Shown here one piece after another: positions 7,196 through 13,386 of a stretch of 14,061 bases of DNA. Below the pieces are notes generated by a model. That model saw only the letters and a list, made by a program, of their open reading frames with translations. It had not been told where the DNA came from and did no database searches. This DNA comes from Oscillospiraceae bacterium (GTDB taxonomy: Bacteria; Bacillota_A; Clostridia; Oscillospirales; Oscillospiraceae), in contig JAFYLN010000104.1 of assembly GCA_017537045.1 (NCBI GenBank), forward strand, positions 1 through 14,061. The letters are read 5' to 3'. The position numbers and the translations under genes were made by a program. Each line of letters begins with the position of its first letter. The stretch's first letter is position 1.

Positions 7196-7324
7196 TTAAC
7201 GATCTTTGGTCAGTTCGATAGCAGTTATTTTCTGCTTCTTAGCAAGTCATGTTCTCATAAAACCTCATGATTTTTATAAAAATATCCCGACTCTTGAACC
7301 GGGAAAGTAGCATGATTTTTTGAA

Positions 7325-7380
7325 GGAAAGTCCTCAGACGATGCGGAGTATGTTCAGAACTCCGCTATCGTCTGATTTCC
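7325..7380. repeat. Large imperfect palindrome between HTH and RES genes
   Basis: CAGACGAT (7335-7342) pairs with ATCGTCTG (7367-7374), and CGGAGT (7344-7349) with ACTCCG (7359-7364), with a 1-nt/2-nt internal mismatch. Outer GGAAA (7325-7329) can pair with TTTCC (7376-7380). No T-tract follows directly on either strand. It begins 26 bp after the stop of the small HTH gene. It may be a 3'-end structure for that gene or a protein-binding site. Confidence 0.55.
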
Positions 7381-7405
7381 AGCTTTTCCGGGTCTTGACC
7401 GCATT

Positions 7406-7606
7406 TTACGAATTGCGGTTGGTATGGCTTTTCAGCCACTCAACAAGGTCGTTTTTCATCACCAATTTACGCCCTCCGATCCGTAAAGTCGGGAAGTCCG
7501 GGCTGTTCAAAAGGTTGTATGCCCCAGCTTTGGAAATTTGTAACGCTTCTGCAATCTGCTTTGCATCCATCACATCGGGCATAGTTTCAAAGGGTTGTCT
7601 GTTCAT
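7406..7606 (-). CDS. Small HTH protein, AlpA/excisionase-like
   Basis: 66-aa DNA-binding protein. MDAKQIAEALQISKAGAYNL (13-32) is a MerR-like winged HTH with the recognition helix after LQIS, and FPTLRIGGRKLVMKNDLVEW (40-59) is the wing typical of excisionase/AlpA-type proteins encoded on integrative elements. It may act as a recombination directionality factor for the serine recombinase or as a regulator of element genes; the two cannot be told apart here. The ATG at 7606 has AAAGGAGA 6 nt upstream. A longer in-frame ATG at 7687 would run back through the terminator at 7629-7657 and is rejected. The gene begins only 22 bp after that terminator, so it lacks an obvious promoter of its own. Confidence 0.85.
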   Translation of the reverse strand: MNRQPFETMPDVMDAKQIAEALQISKAGAYNLLNSPDFPTLRIGGRKLVMKNDLVEWLKSHTNRNS

Positions 7607-7628
7607 AAAAATTCTCCTTTCTGGCATG

Positions 7629-7657
7629 AAAAAGCAGCCACGATTTCTCGTGACTGC
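7629..7657 (-). terminator. Intrinsic terminator of the HTH/nuclease gene pair
   Basis: On the - strand a 10-bp stem GCAGTCACGA/TCGTGGCTGC with a GAAA tetraloop is followed by TTTTTC. It lies 27 bp after the nuclease stop codon and just before the small HTH gene, which would then depend on read-through. Confidence 0.85.
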
Positions 7658-7683
7658 TCCTATATAGTCGATAAACCTGTCTA

Positions 7684-8472
7684 TCACCAGTGATAGGTAT
7701 TTTCCTGCTCGTACTTTTCTGCACTTCTTACGATCATGCTGTGTAGAGCGTCGCCGTCAACCAAATCAATCATTACGTTTTGCTTCTCAGCAAAAGTGAC
7801 TGCATCACGGGTGAAGTAAGAGGATGTAACCAAACAGGCTTTGTTGATTTTGTCAGCCGTTTGCACTCCATACAATGCACGGACGAGGTCAACACTTACT
7901 TTATTTGTGCGAGCATATCGTTTGCATTCAATGTAGAAGACCACAGGTTTTCCATTGATACCCGTTTTGGTAGCAACGATGTCTCGACCACCATCTCTTG
8001 TGGGCTGGGTAAGACGTGTGTCAAAGCCATCGTCATGGAGAACCTGCTCGACAATCTCCTCAAATTCACGAGGGGATACATCATAAATTAAATCTCTGTC
8101 TGCTGATATTCGGGCAATTAAGTCATGGATACCAGTTGCTTCGACGGCATTTGGGTCAATATCAAATTCATCTTGGTAGTATACCATTCCCATCGAAGGC
8201 ACTTCAATAAAATCTGCGCCGAAAATTTCGGCATTATCATAATCATAAGCTCCAACTGGGTATTCGTTTCCTGTAATGGCGATCTCAATTTTGTTGCCAC
8301 ATTCGGGACACTCCGTTTCGTGTTGAATGTCATATATAGCTTCATCACCCATTCCGTTTTCGCCATGGTCATAAAACGAGATTTCTACATCCAGATCGTC
8401 TTTGAATATGGTGATTACTTCACCACACTCATGACAACGAATAGTAAAGGCCTCTGCCATTAATTCCATCAT
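7684..8472 (-). CDS. Zinc-ribbon / Mrr-like PD-(D/E)xK restriction endonuclease
   Basis: 262-aa protein. The N-terminal part has a zinc ribbon (C13, C16 in CHECG; C55, C58 in CPECG). The middle is acidic and of unknown role. The C-terminal part (about 133-250) is a Mrr-type nuclease: SPREFEEIVEQVLHDDGF helix, catalytic D164 in RDGGRDI, then E182 and K184 in FYIECKRYA, followed by VSVDLVRALYGV and a strand TSSYFTRDA, in the order typical of the Mrr_cat domain. It would cleave DNA, perhaps modified or foreign DNA as in type IV restriction; no methyltransferase gene is nearby. The start is the ATG at 8472 with AAGGGGG about 9 nt upstream, 4 bp after the stop of the preceding gene, so the two are co-transcribed. 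A longer in-frame ORF to 8655 only shadows that gene. Confidence 0.85.
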   Translation of the reverse strand: MMELMAEAFTIRCHECGEVITIFKDDLDVEISFYDHGENGMGDEAIYDIQHETECPECGNKIEIAITGNEYPVGAYDYDNAEIFGADFIEVPSMGMVYYQDEFDIDPNAVEATGIHDLIARISADRDLIYDVSPREFEEIVEQVLHDDGFDTRLTQPTRDGGRDIVATKTGINGKPVVFYIECKRYARTNKVSVDLVRALYGVQTADKINKACLVTSSYFTRDAVTFAEKQNVMIDLVDGDALHSMIVRSAEKYEQENTYHW

Positions 8473-8476
8473 AGTG

Positions 8477-9430
8477 TTATTCCCCCTTGGTGTGTTCGTC
8501 CAGGAATTTGTCATATTCCTCAGATACAAAATCCTCATAGCTCCCGGCAATTTTGGCAATATGTTTGCTGACCGCACCGGCGGTTTTGAATCCAACTGCA
8601 TCAGCGATTTCCTGCAACGAATATCCGTCATAGCGCATCTGCAAAATCTTTGCATCCTGCTCTGTCAGCTTGCCTTTGAACTGCTCGACATGAATTTCAG
8701 AAATTACCTTAGATTCAAATTCACCACGGGGATCTGCGATTTCATAAAGCTGCTCACCGTCGATGGTGGTGCCGTTCTCCATCAAGTCCTCAATGGAAAT
8801 GTGCTGGGCAGTACGGCTGTGGTTCCATGAACGCATAAAGTCTTTCTTGTTGCAGTTCTTACCGGAATAATCATTGACCTGACGGCAGTTCCAGATTTCA
8901 TCAATCATCGGCTGCCATTTCTGCTCCGCTACGATCATATCAGTCAGATTGCCCACAAGGTTGCCAAAGTGCTTGTAGCTGAGCCAATGCAATTCATCAT
9001 CCTTGTCCATCAGAAACAGCTTCTGAAAACTCCACTCCATTTCATTCTCGAACTTCTTGCGGAAATACTTGATGATTTCATAGGACAAGCGCCAAAGAGG
9101 AAAATCACCGGAGTAGTGTGACCAATCGCCGGGAATATCATGGTGTGTGCCGTCCTGATGGGGTATCTGGAAAAACTGCCATGCAGACCAAGCGTAGCAG
9201 TCCCAGACAAGTTCCAGAAAACTGTCCGTCTGGATCATAGCTGTGTATTTCTCGGATTGCAGCACCTGATGGATGTTGCGTGGCAGTTCCAAGTACTCCT
9301 CTCGTTTCTCCACCAGTTCTTTCGGAAGCGCATAGAACAGCGTAAGCCAGGACAGGTTGCTGGACTGCGGGATTTCTATTATCGTCTGCGGTAGCACAAC
9401 GATAAAGCTGTAAGGGCTGATATTTGCCAT
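8477..9430 (-). CDS. Protein of unknown function with C-terminal sigma-region-4-like HTH
   Basis: 317-aa protein. Residues about 254-295 (LTEQDAKILQMRYDGYSLQE followed by IADAVGFKTAGAVSKHIAKI) form a sigma-70 region 4 or LuxR-like HTH, with the LTEQDAKILQMRYDG helix pair and the recognition helix around GAVSKHI. The first 240 residues are rich in Trp and aromatic residues (WDCYAWSAWQFF, DWSHYSGDFPLWR) and match no domain I know. They do not show region 2 of sigma factors, so it is probably not an ordinary sigma factor. The start at 9430 has GAGGTG 6 nt upstream; an in-frame ATG at 9565 lies in AT-rich non-coding sequence. It is the first gene of a pair with the Mrr-like nuclease and is likely its regulator or functional partner. 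Confidence 0.75.
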   Translation of the reverse strand: MANISPYSFIVVLPQTIIEIPQSSNLSWLTLFYALPKELVEKREEYLELPRNIHQVLQSEKYTAMIQTDSFLELVWDCYAWSAWQFFQIPHQDGTHHDIPGDWSHYSGDFPLWRLSYEIIKYFRKKFENEMEWSFQKLFLMDKDDELHWLSYKHFGNLVGNLTDMIVAEQKWQPMIDEIWNCRQVNDYSGKNCNKKDFMRSWNHSRTAQHISIEDLMENGTTIDGEQLYEIADPRGEFESKVISEIHVEQFKGKLTEQDAKILQMRYDGYSLQEIADAVGFKTAGAVSKHIAKIAGSYEDFVSEEYDKFLDEHTKGE

Positions 9431-9459
9431 TGTGATCACCTCGGTTCCTGTGTTAGTTT

Positions 9460-9480
9460 GCCCCTCTATAATATAGGGGC
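9460..9480. promoter_or_regulatory. Palindrome over the probable promoter of the HTH/nuclease pair
   Basis: GCCCCT (9460-9465) pairs with AGGGGC (9475-9480), with a further 2 bp inside after one mismatch. The centre holds an AT-rich TATTAT on the - strand that could serve as a -10 box, about 30 bp before the ATG at 9430. No good -35 is seen. The layout fits an operator that covers a promoter, with autoregulation by the HTH protein as one option. Confidence 0.4.
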
Positions 9481-9620
9481 ATGAGATAGGCTGATTTTTT
9501 CCAATCTCTCGAAAATTTTTTGAAATTTTATAAAAATATCTGTTTGGGTGCAGATTCATCCTCATTCATCATAATTGTACTCGAAAAATGTGAATAAGTC
9601 TATTGTGTTGAGCCATGGGC

Positions 9621-9660
9621 AAAAAATAAGCGATACCTGGTCACAAAACCAAGTATCGCT
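9621..9660 (-). terminator. Terminator of the two-component operon
   Basis: On the - strand a 13-bp stem AGCGATACTTGGT/ACCAGGTATCGCT (one G-U pair, 6-nt loop) is followed by TATTTTTTG, 13 bp after the sensor kinase stop. On the + strand the same hairpin is followed by TTTT and could work there weakly too. Confidence 0.85.
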
Positions 9661-9673
9661 TTTATGCAACTTA

Positions 9674-11035
9674 TTATGAAGCAGGGAAAGTAATCTCTAT
9701 TCGGCATCCCTGGTTTTCAACACCAGTCAACATCACAGAGCCATTGTGTGCTTCAACAATCTGGCGCACGATCAACAATCCCAGCCCATGCCGCAGATTC
9801 AGCCCTTTATCTGTGCTATTCATATAGTGCGGTTTCTGTTCCAGTTCCTTTATACGCTCTATGGACAATCCACATCCGTTGTCCTCGACGGCAAGGGAGA
9901 CGGAATCTGCAGAACAGTCCAGGGACAATTTAATTTCACAACCTCGGGGATTATGCTGGATGCTGTTTTGAACCAAGTTGTTGATGGCCCTTGTAATCAG
10001 ACGGGCATCACACTCCAACATTACCGTTTCTGCGTCTGGGGCAATATCCACCTCAACCGTATGTGCTTCGGAAATATTCGCATTCAGCAGTTCCGCAGCA
10101 TAGGAACGGATCAGCTTTGACAAACGGACAGGCTCTTTATGAAGTGGCTGCATATCATATTCCAACTGCGATACCAAGTTCAAATCCTGTACAAGTTCCT
10201 TGATCTTGATGCTCTGCTGGCGAATGATACCGGCCTGTTCCTGAATCATACCGTTTGCCGAGTCATCCATTGAAATGCGGTCAGCGTAGCCCATAATCAT
10301 GGAGAGAGGGGTACGAATATCATGGGATACACCGCTGATCCAGTTCGCACGAGATTCGTTTTGTTTGCTCAATATTAAAGATGCTTTATTAACGCTCTCG
10401 GCCATTTCTGAGAGTTCTCCGTGAACATGGAGCGATATGGGCTTGCCATCTGCCAGCGTTCCAACCGCAGCAATGATTGGCTCAGTATTCTTGATAATCT
10501 TCCGTTTGGAAAAGTAGTAGCCCGCAAACAAAAGCAGCAAATCCATCGCCAGTATTCCGGTAATAAAAACAGGCAGCTTCTTGATGAGCTGAATAGGATA
10601 ATAGTTGCTGGTCAGCTTTGTGTAGCTGTCCTTTGGGTATCCCAACACCAGCAAGCCATCCTCCGTATTCCAGACAAAGACCGGATAATCTTCGATGTAG
10701 CCTTTGGAAAACAGCGCAACACCCTGAATCGTATAGCTTTCCGGTACTTCCTCCGGTAAATCAAATGTCCAGTAGCTCTGACCATCAGGGCGCAGATAGA
10801 TCACCCAAATGTTATTCTCCTTTAGCATTTGGGCTACATCCTCGGACACCCCTGTTGTAGTAGATGCTGCGGCAGTCATTTCCAGCATGGAGCGTGGTGC
10901 GGTATCTCCATAGTCCTCACGAAAGGTATTATAGAATACAGAACCAAATACGATCACGTTGAGAAATACCACCACCAGTATAAAACCCATGAAAGACGCC
11001 AGATGTTTTGATATATATGCTCCAAATGATTTCAT
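9674..11035 (-). CDS. Membrane sensor histidine kinase (antimicrobial-peptide type)
   Basis: 453-aa kinase of a two-component system. Two membrane segments (about 14-36 and 155-175) enclose an extracellular sensor region of about 118 residues. After a HAMP-like linker comes the dimerization/phosphoacceptor box WISGVSHDIRTPLSMIMGYA with H238, then the ATPase domain: N box NNLVQNSIQHN (352-362), G1 EDNGCGL (384-390) and G2 RHGLGLLIV (415-423). Genes for the regulator, 4 nt upstream, and for a divergent peptide-exporter-like ABC transporter suggest that it senses a lantibiotic or similar peptide, as NisK/SpaK or C. difficile CprK do. That ligand is inference. The start at 11035 is preceded by AAGGAAG. 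Confidence 0.93.
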   Translation of the reverse strand: MKSFGAYISKHLASFMGFILVVVFLNVIVFGSVFYNTFREDYGDTAPRSMLEMTAAASTTTGVSEDVAQMLKENNIWVIYLRPDGQSYWTFDLPEEVPESYTIQGVALFSKGYIEDYPVFVWNTEDGLLVLGYPKDSYTKLTSNYYPIQLIKKLPVFITGILAMDLLLLFAGYYFSKRKIIKNTEPIIAAVGTLADGKPISLHVHGELSEMAESVNKASLILSKQNESRANWISGVSHDIRTPLSMIMGYADRISMDDSANGMIQEQAGIIRQQSIKIKELVQDLNLVSQLEYDMQPLHKEPVRLSKLIRSYAAELLNANISEAHTVEVDIAPDAETVMLECDARLITRAINNLVQNSIQHNPRGCEIKLSLDCSADSVSLAVEDNGCGLSIERIKELEQKPHYMNSTDKGLNLRHGLGLLIVRQIVEAHNGSVMLTGVENQGCRIEITFPAS

Positions 11036-11039
11036 GGCA

Positions 11040-11741
11040 TCACTTCCTTGCGTTCAGCTTATAGCCCAATCCCTTGACCGTAATCAGTGAAACAGGCTTC
11101 GATGGGTCTGTTTCGATTTTCTCACGGACACGGCGTACATGAGTGTTCAGACTGTTTTCATACCCAAATGGATTGTCACCCCAAAGTGCTTCGCAAAGGG
11201 CATCCACGGTTACGATCTTTCCCGCATTTCTGCCCAACGTTTCCAACAGAGCGTGTTCCTTTGCGGTCAGTAGAATGACCTCACCGCCTTTGTTTACTTC
11301 GGCACGGCTGAAATCAATCGTACAGCCTTCCAGTACAAGAATGGGCGAGTCTGCTTTATAGGAACGGCGTAGAACGGCATAGATTCTCAACAGCAGTTCC
11401 TGCGGCAAAAACGGCTTGGAGATATAATCGTCTGCGCCCAGCCCAAGCCCGGACAATTTATCATCGGCAGTGTCTTTTGCGGTCAGGAAAATAATCGGCA
11501 CATCCGTAAATTCACGAAGCTGCCTCATCAGAGTGAAACCATCTCCATCGGGCAGCATCACATCCAGTACGGCAATATCCGGTTTCTGTTCCTTGGCGGC
11601 TGTAATCGCATCCTGGCAGTTCTTTGCCGTGACGATACGCATAAACCCGGCATCCTTCAAAATACTGCATACCAACTTCAGCAGCTCCGGCTCGTCATCG
11701 ACCAGCAGGAGCTTTTTATTATGTAAAAATGAGTTATCCAT
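11040..11741 (-). CDS. OmpR-family response regulator
   Basis: 233-aa regulator. Receiver domain 10-125: acidic pocket D15/D16, phosphoacceptor D60 in IAVLDVMLPDGDGF, T87 and K109 in SKPF. A winged HTH effector domain follows (about 133-231) with LLTAKEHALLETL, the recognition helix region NSLNTHVRRVREKI and the final wing VKGLGYKL. It should be phosphorylated by the kinase encoded just downstream and control the divergent ABC operon and itself. The start is the ATG at 11741, 8 nt after GGAGG. The ATG at 11747 is only 2 nt from it, and the open frame back to 11861 runs through the promoter, so longer forms are rejected. Confidence 0.94.
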   Translation of the reverse strand: MDNSFLHNKKLLLVDDEPELLKLVCSILKDAGFMRIVTAKNCQDAITAAKEQKPDIAVLDVMLPDGDGFTLMRQLREFTDVPIIFLTAKDTADDKLSGLGLGADDYISKPFLPQELLLRIYAVLRRSYKADSPILVLEGCTIDFSRAEVNKGGEVILLTAKEHALLETLGRNAGKIVTVDALCEALWGDNPFGYENSLNTHVRRVREKIETDPSKPVSLITVKGLGYKLNARK

Positions 11742-11763
11742 TTCCATTACCTCCGGTAATTTT

Positions 11764-11772
11764 ATTATATCA
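11764..11772 (-). promoter_or_regulatory. Extended -10 promoter of the two-component operon
   Basis: TGATATAAT on the - strand is a consensus extended -10 (TGnTATAAT). No consensus -35 is found 16-18 bp upstream. The start of transcription would be near 11757, giving a leader of about 15 nt that carries only the GGAGG site. Confidence 0.65.
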
Positions 11773-11803
11773 CAGCACATCCACTTTTCATCTGTTTCCG
11801 AGA

Positions 11804-11824
11804 AAAAGTAAGGTAAAAGTAAGG
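11804..11824 (+). promoter_or_regulatory. Tandem 10-bp direct repeats, likely response-regulator binding site
   Basis: AAAAGTAAGG occurs twice (11804-11813 and 11815-11824), 11 bp apart, which places both on one face of the helix as OmpR-family dimers require. The repeats are 60 bp before the ATG of the ABC operon. If its -10 is TAACAT at 11856-11861, which has no good -35, they fall at about -63 to -43, the usual site for activation. They also lie at about -47 to -67 of the regulator's own promoter, so one site could serve both directions. Confidence 0.6.
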
Positions 11825-11886
11825 ACAGGAGAATGTGAGCGTCAGGTTGGTGCTGTAACATAGAAGCATCGAAAGGAGATGTTTTT

Positions 11887-12651
11887 ATGGACTACATCAT
11901 CACAACGGAACAGCTGACGAAAAAATACAAGAACTTCACTTCCGTCAACAATGTTTCCATCCACATCCGAAAGGGCAGCATCTATGGCTTTCTCGGCCCT
12001 AACGGTGCCGGTAAATCCACCACCATGAAGATGCTGTTGGGTTTAACCACCCCAACGAGTGGAAGCTTTGTCATTGACAGAAAAACCTTCCCCAATGACC
12101 GCATCGCCATTCTGAAAGAAATTGGCTCCTTTATTGAATCTCCCTCTTTCTATGCGAATTTAACAGGCCGGGAAAACCTGGACATTATCCGCAGAATTTT
12201 AGGTCTGCCCAAAAGCGCAGTAGATGATGCTCTGGAGCTGGTCGGCCTGACTGAGTTCGGTGACCGCCTTGCAAAGAAGTATTCTCTGGGCATGAAGCAG
12301 CGTTTGGGCCTTGCCGGGGCGCTTCTGGGCAGACCGCCGATCCTGATTCTGGATGAACCGACCAATGGCCTTGACCCGTCCGGTATTCACGAGATCCGCA
12401 ATCTCGTAAAGTCTTTGCCAGACCTCTACGACTGCACAGTTTTGATTTCCTCCCATATGCTGTCGGAGATGGAACTGATCGCAGATTACATCGGCATCCT
12501 CAATCACGGGCGCTTGCTCTTTGAAGGCAACCTGGACGAGCTGCGCCAGAACGCACAGCAGGCCGGTTTTGCCGCCGACAATCTGGAGGATATGTTCCTC
12601 TCGATGGTGGATAAAGACAATGTGGCCAGAAAGCAGAGGGCAAAGCTATGA
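11887..12651 (+). CDS. ABC transporter ATPase, lantibiotic-immunity (LanF/CprA) type
   Basis: 254-aa ATPase expected to power export or expulsion of an antimicrobial peptide from the membrane. Walker A GPNGAGKST (37-45), ABC signature YSLGMKQRL (132-140), Walker B ILILDEPTNGLDP (152-164) and H-loop H190 in SSHMLSE. The Q-loop position has a glutamate, E84 in IGSFIESPSFY; an E-loop is a recognised mark of lantibiotic immunity transporters of the LanFEG group. The start at 11887 has AAAGGAG upstream. It overlaps the next gene by 4 nt (ATGA) and is divergent from the two-component operon, which fits control by that system. The C-terminal tail (about 215-254) is charged and lacks a further domain. 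Confidence 0.93.
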   Translation: MDYIITTEQLTKKYKNFTSVNNVSIHIRKGSIYGFLGPNGAGKSTTMKMLLGLTTPTSGSFVIDRKTFPNDRIAILKEIGSFIESPSFYANLTGRENLDIIRRILGLPKSAVDDALELVGLTEFGDRLAKKYSLGMKQRLGLAGALLGRPPILILDEPTNGLDPSGIHEIRNLVKSLPDLYDCTVLISSHMLSEMELIADYIGILNHGRLLFEGNLDELRQNAQQAGFAADNLEDMFLSMVDKDNVARKQRAKL

Positions 12652-13373
12652 AGGCACTCGCGATTGAATTACGAAAAGAAAAGCGAACAGGTGTCATTCC
12701 TGTTCTGCTGGCTGTCGGTATATTGGGGGCAACCTACGCTTTTCTCAATTTTATGATTAGAAAAGACACGCTGCTGAATCTGCCCCTGGCACCGATGGAT
12801 GTTCTGCTGACCCAGCTTTACGGCATGATTATGGTTCTGAATATGTTCGGTATCATCGTCGCCGCCTGCATGATCTACAACATGGAGTTTAAGGGCAACG
12901 CCATCAAGAAAATGTATATGCTGCCCATAAGCGTTCCGGGGATGTATCTCTGCAAGTTCCTGATTCTGACTGTTCTGCTTCTTGTAGCCATTGCATTGCA
13001 GAATCTGGCTTTGATGAAAATTGGCATGACTAATCTGCCGCAAGGGTCTTTTGAAATGGATACACTTATCCGGTTTGCCGCTTACTCTTTTATCACATCC
13101 ATGCCTGTTCTGTCCTTCATGCTGCTGATTTCCTCCCGCTTTGAAAATATGTGGATTCCTCTGGGCGTGGGCGTTGCTGGATTTCTGAGCGGCATGGCTC
13201 TGGCAAATTCAGAAGTAACGCTTTTGATGGCACATCCGTTTGTAGTGATGCTGAAGCCCGCAGTTGCTATGAGTGCCCAGCCCGGTGCAATGGTTGCGGT
13301 TATCGCTCTGTTTGAAACGGTTTTGTTTCTTGCCATTGGGCTGTGGATGGCAAAGCATCTTCGCTATGAGTAA
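12648..13373 (+). CDS. ABC transporter permease, LanE/CprB-like
   Basis: 241-aa integral membrane protein with about six hydrophobic segments (near residues 15-36, 55-78, 103-124, 144-162, 170-187 and 215-235). It begins with a basic amphipathic stretch, MKALAIELRKEKRTG, and has a FKGNAIKKMYMLPIS loop after the second segment, as is usual for this family, where the cytoplasmic loop meets the ATPase. The start overlaps the ATPase stop (ATGA). It would pair with the following permease to form the membrane channel for peptide expulsion. The LanE assignment rests on gene order and the E-loop ATPase rather than on specific residues. Confidence 0.88.
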   Translation: MKALAIELRKEKRTGVIPVLLAVGILGATYAFLNFMIRKDTLLNLPLAPMDVLLTQLYGMIMVLNMFGIIVAACMIYNMEFKGNAIKKMYMLPISVPGMYLCKFLILTVLLLVAIALQNLALMKIGMTNLPQGSFEMDTLIRFAAYSFITSMPVLSFMLLISSRFENMWIPLGVGVAGFLSGMALANSEVTLLMAHPFVVMLKPAVAMSAQPGAMVAVIALFETVLFLAIGLWMAKHLRYE

Positions 13374-13386
13374 GGAGGGATCTGAA

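Noticed and set aside
8473..8655. N-terminal extension of the Mrr-like nuclease
   Set aside because: It overlaps the coding sequence of the 317-aa protein in another frame and looks like random translation; the ATG at 8472 has a ribosome binding site and tight spacing.
12150..12507. - strand open frames opposite the ABC ATPase
   Set aside because: They are shadows of Walker and signature regions and lack start signals.
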